Shown here in pieces: positions 58,176 through 64,000 of a stretch of DNA of 64,000 nt. Made by a program: the position numbers and the translations under genes. The first letter of the stretch is position 1. Each line of letters begins with the position of its first letter. This DNA is from JTS-AC122 sp050246015 (GTDB lineage: Bacteria > Planctomycetota > Phycisphaerae > Phycisphaerales > UBA1924), in NCBI GenBank assembly GCA_050246015.1, contig JBFWWU010000006.1:124001-188000 (forward strand). Reading direction: 5' to 3'. The notes under the pieces are model-generated. The model worked only from the letters and a program-made list of their open reading frames with translations. It did not search any database and had not been told where the DNA came from.

Positions 58176-59348
58176 ATGTCCGCCACGATGTCCAGCCCGG
58201 TCAAGCCGCTCCCCTCGCACGCGTCGGATCGTCTGTTCAACTTCTCCGCCGGGCCGGGATGCCTGCCCGACGAGGTGCTGCGCCAGGCCCAGCAGGACAT
58301 CTGGAACATCGGCGGCTCGGGCATCGGCATCCTCGAACACTCTCACCGCGGCAAGATCTTCGACAAGGTCCTCGCCGACGCCGAAGCCGACGTGCGCGAG
58401 TGCGGAAAGGTTCCCTCCAACTACAAGGTCCTCTTCCTGACCGGCGGCGCCAGCACCCAGAACTTCATGATCCCTGCCAACCTGCTCCCCATCGGCGGCA
58501 CCGCCGACTACATCAACACCGGGCACTGGTCCGAGCGGTCGATGGAAGAAGTGAAGTACTACGGCACCCTCCACACCGCCGGCTCCAGCAAGGACAAGAA
58601 CCACTCCTATATCCCCGCACAGAACGAACTAAAGTTCTCCGCCAGCCCCGCGTATCTGCACTACACCTCGAACAACACGATCTTCGGCACCGAGTTCCAC
58701 CACACGCCAGCGGCTCCGGCGAACTGCCCCCTCGTCTGCGACGCGTCTAGCGATATCTATTCGCGCCCGATCGATGTCAGCAAGTTCGCCCTGATTTACG
58801 CCGGCGCTCAGAAAAACATGGGCGCGGCGGGCACGACCGTGCTGTGGGTGCGCGACGACATGATCGAGCGCTCCAACCAGATCGCCGCGGCCCGCAACCT
58901 CCCCACGATGCTCCGCTTCGGCATCCACGCCAAAGACGGCTCGCGCCACAACACCCCGCCGGTGTTCGCCATCTACGTCGTCGGCCTGTGCATGAAGTGG
59001 CTCAAGAAGTTTGAATATGCCGGCGCGCCGGGCAAGCGCGGCGTCGAAGCCATGGAAGTCTACAACCGCGACAAGGCCAAACTCGTCTACGACGTGCTCG
59101 ACGCATCGAAGTTCTATCGCCCGCACGCGAGGACCGACAGCCGATCGCTCATGAACCTGACCTTCCGCACCCCCAGCGAGCAACTCGACGAGAAGTTCGT
59201 CAAGGACGCGCAGGCCGCGGGCCTCGACGGCCTCAAGGGCCACCGCGCCACCGGCGGCATGCGCGCGACCATGTACAACGCCTTCCCCATCACCGGCGCC
59301 AAGGCGCTGGCCGAGTTCATGAAGGAGTTTGAGAGGAAGAATGGGTAG
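58176..59348 (+). CDS. serC: Phosphoserine aminotransferase
   Basis: The 390-residue PLP enzyme opens with LFNFSAGPGCLPDEVL, has GGASTQNFM and the lysine region LIYAGAQKNMGAAGTTVLWV, and ends GHRATGGMRATMYNAFPITG. It makes 3-phosphoserine in serine synthesis. GGAG precedes ATG 58176 by 6 bp. The PLP lysine is present. Confidence 0.96.
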   Translation: MSATMSSPVKPLPSHASDRLFNFSAGPGCLPDEVLRQAQQDIWNIGGSGIGILEHSHRGKIFDKVLADAEADVRECGKVPSNYKVLFLTGGASTQNFMIPANLLPIGGTADYINTGHWSERSMEEVKYYGTLHTAGSSKDKNHSYIPAQNELKFSASPAYLHYTSNNTIFGTEFHHTPAAPANCPLVCDASSDIYSRPIDVSKFALIYAGAQKNMGAAGTTVLWVRDDMIERSNQIAAARNLPTMLRFGIHAKDGSRHNTPPVFAIYVVGLCMKWLKKFEYAGAPGKRGVEAMEVYNRDKAKLVYDVLDASKFYRPHARTDSRSLMNLTFRTPSEQLDEKFVKDAQAAGLDGLKGHRATGGMRATMYNAFPITGAKALAEFMKEFERKNG

Positions 59349-59530
59349 GACTTGATATGAAGACCTGTTCGATCAAGGCCCTTCGCCATCTGAGCGCAGG
59401 CAAACAAACAAGTAGTGTAATTGATCCTCCGCTCCCCGCGCTCCCCCCCTCCATGCCCGTGCCGCCCGTGGCACATCTATGAAGACCCGTCGGAAGTCAA
59501 GCGGTATGAAAACTCGGTGCTGCCTGCCGG

Positions 59531-60619
59531 TCAGGGTCGCGGCAACGGCTTTATCCATGCAACGGGCAGTGCCGATAGCGTTTGGCCATTTGTGTCCAAC
59601 AGTTCGACTTGCGCCAGACCTTCGTTTGCGGCAAGCAGATCGGCCTTCAAGACGAGAGTGACAAGAACACTGTCGGTACCCTGGTGAATCAGCGATGCCC
59701 TGAATGCACGCGCATCGGCATCGACACCGCCCTCAAGCCGAACTCTTAGATCGGCGACGGACGCGTCGTCTCGGTGCCGACTACGAACTCGTATCGTCTT
59801 TGACTGCGCTTCATCGAGATGACTGAATAAATAGATGAATCCGGCGGATTCAGCGATCCAGCGATCAACTGTTTTCACTGCAACCTGGATCCGCCCCTCG
59901 GGGATAGTGGGGTCATCCGTGCGAAAAAGAAGATTCGCTTCGAGCAGGCCGGTGGTGGATACGGAGGCGGAAATGGTGAGCGCCAACGCTTCTTCACCCG
60001 GGCGATCGTCTGCTTGGACTGGAAACCGGCGTGTCGATGATATCAACACGGATTCCGAATCAGTGCGGATGTCGTGGATGTTCAGGGCGTCCAATGCGGA
60101 GCTGCGAAGATAGACCGTGCGTTCGGCAGGCTCTCCGGCGACCGCCGTCATCCAGATTCGCTGGGGTTCGACAATCAGACGAAGATCCGCCTGGTACCCA
60201 ACGGAGATCATGACTCGCTCGCTCGTGATCACTTCCTGCTGGTCGTTACGCGCCGAGTACTCAATGACGGCCCAATGTCTCTGAGGTTCGGCTATCGGGG
60301 CTACAGGCGTGCTGATCCGAATCGATCCTGATGCGCCGGGCTCTAAGTTCGGCGGCTGACACAGCACGGTCACGCACGGACACGAAGAACGCAGCACCTT
60401 GCTCGTCAACCGATGCTTCGTTGTGTTCGTTACGGTTCGATCGCGCGTGGCGAGCTCACCGACGGGTAGTCGCCCGATATCGTTGTGCTCATCGCCGCGC
60501 AGCTCCAGAGGCGGCGTCATTGAAGGCAGCGGCATCAATCCCGGTGTGTCGAACTGCGTCAACACTGGCCATCCGATTGTGGCACAGACGGCCACGAGGG
60601 AAACCGCGAACACTTTCAT
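59531..60619 (-). CDS. Secreted DUF1573-domain protein, last gene of a three-gene module
   Basis: The 362-residue protein has a short signal (VFAVSLVAVCATIGWPVL), then a DUF1573-like Ig-fold domain (LRSSCPCVTVLCQPPNLEPG) with the SCPC motif typical of the family. The rest is beta-rich with no second known domain. The start overlaps the stop of the previous gene (ATGA, 60616-60619), so it is co-translated. The partner genes upstream encode an unknown secreted protein and a Cys-rich secreted protein. Confidence 0.8.
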   Translation of the reverse strand: MKVFAVSLVAVCATIGWPVLTQFDTPGLMPLPSMTPPLELRGDEHNDIGRLPVGELATRDRTVTNTTKHRLTSKVLRSSCPCVTVLCQPPNLEPGASGSIRISTPVAPIAEPQRHWAVIEYSARNDQQEVITSERVMISVGYQADLRLIVEPQRIWMTAVAGEPAERTVYLRSSALDALNIHDIRTDSESVLISSTRRFPVQADDRPGEEALALTISASVSTTGLLEANLLFRTDDPTIPEGRIQVAVKTVDRWIAESAGFIYLFSHLDEAQSKTIRVRSRHRDDASVADLRVRLEGGVDADARAFRASLIHQGTDSVLVTLVLKADLLAANEGLAQVELLDTNGQTLSALPVAWIKPLPRP

Positions 60620-61686
60620 GGTTGACGCTCCCCTGCTCCTTCCGCCTTCGGTCCGGTCGGTTCCAGTTCCAACCGATCAACCTGGATCTCCAGTGCCGCG
60701 CTCATGAACTCATCGGCCTGCGCCGCCGACGGCAGCACGAACCAAGACTCGGTCGGCGTCGTGTTGATCTGAACATAACTGATGTCGCACACCTGCGGCG
60801 GGGCGGCCAGCCTCGTTGGAACTCCGCCGTCACGGAAGTATTCGTCCCGTATGCGACACCATTCGGGATAACTCCTCGATTCGGGGGACTGACAATCCGA
60901 GGAAAGCCCGGCGCCTTTTACTCGCCGCCCGAGTTCCGCCAGGTCTGGACGTGTCAATGCGTTCTCATGGACGCGATACTCCACCCGCGACGGCACTCGA
61001 CAGCCATCAACCTCGGTCCAGGCGGTCATCGCCCAGTCGACAAACAATGTATCCCAGGTCATGTCAATGACCTCGTGTCGGCGCACGTCGCCGGTTCGTG
61101 AGTCCAGCGTCACTCGGTGCTTGAAGCGCCTGGTGTCCACCAGGCCCGTCCCAACGAGTGTTACTTCCGTGTCACTTTCGGCTGTCACACGGAGATCCTC
61201 GCAGTCTTGCAAGTGGTCTGCTCGGCGCCGGAGTTGCTGCAGGTTGACGGAACGTCCCAGTCCGGTGTGAACACTGGGATAGGTCCAGTGCCAGATCTCC
61301 GAGGGCTTTTCGGGACGAGCCACGCCGCTCCGGAGTTCCGGTGCCATTGTCCGCTGGACCCCATCATGTAGGCTGAGTTCGACCTGTTGCGTAGCGACCA
61401 AGTCGTATGTCCTTGGATCATAGAAACGTTGTTTGCCCAGAACGCGTACATTTCGGAACTCGTCGGTTCGTACTTCGCACTCCAGCGTCGGGAGCAGCCG
61501 CCCATCCGGCGCGAGCGTCGTGACACGTTCCATCGCGATGTACGAGCGGATGCTCTCGTCGCGGATGGACAATACCCGCACCCATGCCCTTGCCCGCAGC
61601 GCGGCATGGTCCGATTGGTCGTGCATGGGAAGTGCACCGCTGTGCCAGACCAGCGGGTGGATGATCGCCAAGCCAAGCGCAAGCAT
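60616..61686 (-). CDS. Uncharacterised exported protein, middle gene of the module
   Basis: The 356-residue protein starts MLALGLAIIHPLVW (signal-like). It has no recognised domain. Blocks such as RVTTLAPDGRLLPTLECEVR and DTRRFKHRVTLDSRTGDVRRHE point to a beta-rich fold. It overlaps the DUF1573 gene by 4 bp and follows the Cys-rich gene by 11 bp. Confidence 0.68.
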   Translation of the reverse strand: MLALGLAIIHPLVWHSGALPMHDQSDHAALRARAWVRVLSIRDESIRSYIAMERVTTLAPDGRLLPTLECEVRTDEFRNVRVLGKQRFYDPRTYDLVATQQVELSLHDGVQRTMAPELRSGVARPEKPSEIWHWTYPSVHTGLGRSVNLQQLRRRADHLQDCEDLRVTAESDTEVTLVGTGLVDTRRFKHRVTLDSRTGDVRRHEVIDMTWDTLFVDWAMTAWTEVDGCRVPSRVEYRVHENALTRPDLAELGRRVKGAGLSSDCQSPESRSYPEWCRIRDEYFRDGGVPTRLAAPPQVCDISYVQINTTPTESWFVLPSAAQADEFMSAALEIQVDRLELEPTGPKAEGAGERQP

Positions 61687-61697
61687 CGGCACCTCCC

Positions 61698-62141
61698 TTA
61701 CTGACACTCGACCATTGAACACGGCGCGAGCAGGTTGATGACTCCGATGGTCAGGTCGCAGTAGCATCCGTTTGGAGTCTGCGGAACTCCCGCAGGTTGC
61801 GTAGCCGTGCACCCGTTCGTGCGCTTCTGTTGAAGTCCACAGTTCACGATCCGTGATGGGGGAACAAACGTGCACGTACCCCCTGCGCACGTATAGCAAC
61901 TGCCAGAGCACGCAACCATTTCAAGGCTCAACTCCACGACGCAGCCTACCGGGTTGCCATCAGCATCAGATATGATGATGTTAGATGGGCAGGTTGAGAA
62001 ACTCTTGCACTTGTAGTTCGTGAACGAGATATTCGAACTACCGAAGTCTTCTTCTGAAATCCCGACGACGGGCGGGTCAGGTGGGTCGAAGCGGTGCATG
62101 GGAATCGCAGCGGAAAGCAAGGAAATCAACAATGCAAGCAT
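61698..62141 (-). CDS. Secreted cysteine-rich protein, first gene of the module
   Basis: The 147-residue protein has a short signal (MLALLISLLSAAIPM) and about 13 cysteines in the mature part, including CKSFSTC, CSGSCYTCAGGTC and GCYCDL. No known fold is recognised; disulfide bonding is likely. It leads a compact minus-strand module with the two genes that follow. The DUF1573 partner suggests an exported peptide system, but this is inference. Confidence 0.68.
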   Translation of the reverse strand: MLALLISLLSAAIPMHRFDPPDPPVVGISEEDFGSSNISFTNYKCKSFSTCPSNIIISDADGNPVGCVVELSLEMVACSGSCYTCAGGTCTFVPPSRIVNCGLQQKRTNGCTATQPAGVPQTPNGCYCDLTIGVINLLAPCSMVECQ

Positions 62142-62859
62142 GATCAACTCCCTTCTGTGTTTGCATCCGAGAACCAACTTCCACCCATGCTACTCCCTCC
62201 GGGGGGGGGGGCAAGGGAATTCTGAGAAAATTGCGCACAATGGTCCGGGTCAGGTTGAGCAAAGAGCCGCAAGTCTACGTATACGCGCTCATTTCCAGCC
62301 TCGGTGACGTTGTAATTGCACACCACATTCGCGGGCAGGTCAGCCCGACCCTGACGTGCCACGACCTTTGTGGAGTCTTCGGAACAAAGGTCGTGTCTTC
62401 GGCAGGTGGCCACGACGTGATTCTTATGTGCCATTGAAGTCAGTGGTGGCTCTGACCAGCGAACTCGGTGTCCTCAGCACACACCTGCACTGTCGAGTGC
62501 GACTCACAAGATTCTGCCGATGGACTCAAGCGCCGTCCCGGCTGAGTTCAAAGAACGAGGTGGAGCCGAAACCGGGGAGGTGGGTGGGGTGGGGCGATCT
62601 TTCTCGCCGTCCCTACGCCGGCTTACCTGTTCGACTGCCCGCGTCCGGCGTAACTGGGTCCCACTTCGAACAGGTCATCAAAAAGAACGAACTCCTCCGA
62701 CGAATCGCCCCGAAGCGGCGGGCGGCCCCGCACTGTTATCCCGTTCGATTGGGGCTAGCGCGATCAAGTTCTTCTATCGCCGCGCGCTCATGTCCCGAGA
62801 CGGCGACGTTGTATTGCATCCCCCGTAACCGCACTCCCACCCAACCGGAACCCACCCAC
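62142..62859. other. Non-coding region between divergent secreted-protein genes
   Basis: These 718 bp hold a G run (62202-62211) and no gene I can support. The left part should contain the promoter of the Cys-rich gene module on the minus strand, the right part the promoter of the gene at 62860. No tRNA, terminator or repeat was recognised. Confidence 0.5.
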
Positions 62860-64000
62860 ATGCGAAACCACCTGAAGTTCGGCGTCGCCGCCCTGCTCGC
62901 CTCGCTGGCAACCGCCAATCTGGCCCCCGGCCAGTCGCCCCCCACCGCCAACCCCTCCGGCGGGGCAGCCGCCCGCTCGCAGCCGGCGCCGACGCAGGAT
63001 CATCGACCCGCCGACGGCGGGCCCATGCTCAATATCACCTTCCCCGGCGGGACAGTGGGCCAGTACGTCGCCGCCGTCAAGGACGCTTCCGCCAAGGCGG
63101 GCGGGGCGGTCAACGTGATCGTGCCCGCCGAGGCCGCCACTATCGAACTCGGGCCGATGGTGCTTGAAAAGGTGCGCGCGGTGACGGCCCTGAACGCGAT
63201 CGAGACGGCGTTCCGGCGCAACTCCGAACATATGTTCAAGGTCGAAGACTTCAACCAGGACTCCGCCGAGGCGCCGAGTTTCGCGATCACCTACATGCAC
63301 GTCGGTTCCAATCGGTCCGCCCGGCCCGACCGGCCCCGCGAAGACAGCATCGAAGTCTTCTCGGTCCGCGAGATCGTCGAGACGCTCCCCCCCCTCCCCC
63401 CCGGCGCGCCCGATCAGGCCAAGGCCCAAGTGATGAAGGACAACAAGCAACACCTGCTGATGGCGATCGACGCGGCGCTGAGCCTCGCCGCGCGGGGCGA
63501 GCCCGAGCCGGGAAAGGACGCGAGCCCCGCTTCGGTCATGTACCACGACGAATCCGGCTTGCTCATCGTGCGCGCCGCGCCCAGGCAGATCGACCTGGTC
63601 CGCTCCGTGCTCGCGCAACTTCGCGACGACACGCTGGGGCGCCGCAACGCCGCCGTTCAGCGCGCGGAACGTGCCGCAGCCCTGTCGCGGCGCGCCGCGG
63701 CGGCGGAGAGCCGGGTCGCGCTGAGCCAGGCGGAACTCAGCACGGCGACGGCGCGGTTCGAGCGTCTGTCGAAGATGGCCGACGCCGGCAATGTCGGGAT
63801 CGAGCAACTCGAAGAAGCCAAACTGAACGTGGAGCGCGCCAAGGTCGGCGTGATGCAGGCCGAGGCGGATCTGGCCAACACGCGCGCCGACGCCGCCACC
63901 ATCTCCGACGCCGGCCCCCCGTCCGACGCCGGCAGCGTGGGGCCCACCCCCGATCCCGTGGTCGAGCAATACGTGCTCAAGAACGTGTCGTGCAGTCATG
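62860..64000 (+). CDS. Exported protein with coiled coil, runs off the right edge (3' partial)
   Basis: ATG 62860 opens a frame that stays free of stops to the window end. The 380-codon visible part has a signal peptide (FGVAALLASLATANLAPG), a Pro-rich linker, an STN/secretin-N-like stretch (PMLNITFPGGTVGQYVAAVK), and SGLLIVRAAPRQIDLVRSVL, the kind of repeat found before TonB or secretin domains. A long Ala/Arg/Glu coiled coil follows at about residues 280-350. Role unknown. An antisense open frame of similar length on the minus strand is a shadow. Confidence 0.72.
   Translation, partial: MRNHLKFGVAALLASLATANLAPGQSPPTANPSGGAAARSQPAPTQDHRPADGGPMLNITFPGGTVGQYVAAVKDASAKAGGAVNVIVPAEAATIELGPMVLEKVRAVTALNAIETAFRRNSEHMFKVEDFNQDSAEAPSFAITYMHVGSNRSARPDRPREDSIEVFSVREIVETLPPLPPGAPDQAKAQVMKDNKQHLLMAIDAALSLAARGEPEPGKDASPASVMYHDESGLLIVRAAPRQIDLVRSVLAQLRDDTLGRRNAAVQRAERAAALSRRAAAAESRVALSQAELSTATARFERLSKMADAGNVGIEQLEEAKLNVERAKVGVMQAEADLANTRADAATISDAGPPSDAGSVGPTPDPVVEQYVLKNVSCSH

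Noticed and set aside
62788..63999. 403-codon minus-strand frame at the right edge
   Set aside because: Antisense to the signal-peptide-bearing gene at 62860. Gly/Arg/His-rich composition indicates a shadow.

Overview
The window looks like chromosome from a high-GC planctomycete, most likely of the class Phycisphaerae. The clues are a C-terminal 'GC-type' dockerin anchor (56076-57866), a PEP-CTERM-like sorting tail (25156-26310), a Planctomycetes/Verrucomicrobia-restricted Minf_1886-type protein (34268-34702), a sigma-ECF plus TPR serine/threonine kinase pair, and tyrosine-recombinase element architecture typical of the phylum. No species is claimed.

Left edge and island (1-20852). The window opens inside a kdpD sensor-kinase gene that stays in frame through a C-rich tract encoding Pro-Pro-Thr repeats. 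kdpD breaks off after its N-box near 1424 and runs into accessory DNA. First comes a wreck of an older element: a HEPN-domain fragment, the C-terminal part of an excisionase, and the 3' end of an integrase, fused by deletion. Next is an intact element of about 18.2 kb (2641-20821) inserted in the 3' half of a tRNA-Asp(GTC) gene. It is bounded by 43-bp direct repeats (2598-2640 and 20779-20821) that end at the anticodon loop. Its cargo is defence-like: a PD-(D/E)XK protein, a GIY-YIG-like protein behind a structured leader, a six-gene overlapping type I restriction-modification operon with two S-type subunits, and an unrecognised two-gene cassette. Its mobility module is an excisionase, a RepA/RecA-like ATPase, three small genes and the integrase. 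The integrase reading frame runs through the attachment site. Excision would fuse it to 67 further codons now stranded at the other end of the element, so the integrated and circular forms should encode integrases with different C-termini.

Chromosomal backbone (20853-64000). After the tRNA the gene order looks ordinary: an MmgE/PrpD protein, iscS-iscU, two secreted repeat proteins, trpS, an ABC permease, a soluble histidine-kinase-like ATPase that contains two parS-like sites, parB, an MBL hydrolase, GNAT, Minf_1886 and SRPBCC proteins, a MoxR ATPase, a DUF418 protein, the Ser/Thr kinase and ECF sigma, an M16 peptidase, lipoproteins, a Fur-like regulator lacking the usual cysteines, DUF2237 and PH-domain proteins, hpt, a DUF1579 protein, an ACT protein, an A-type Fe-S carrier, a CBS/CNNM protein with ybeY, a glycosyltransferase, the dockerin-anchored protein and serC. 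A three-gene secreted module (DUF1573, unknown, Cys-rich) follows at 59531-62141. A secreted coiled-coil protein gene starts at 62860 and runs off the right edge.

The strongest leads are the integrase tail swap, the tandem element remnant at the same tRNA, the two uncharacterised cargo loci (3102-4649 and 13985-15679), and the structured leader before the GIY-YIG-like gene. All family calls rest on reading the sequence; no database search was run.
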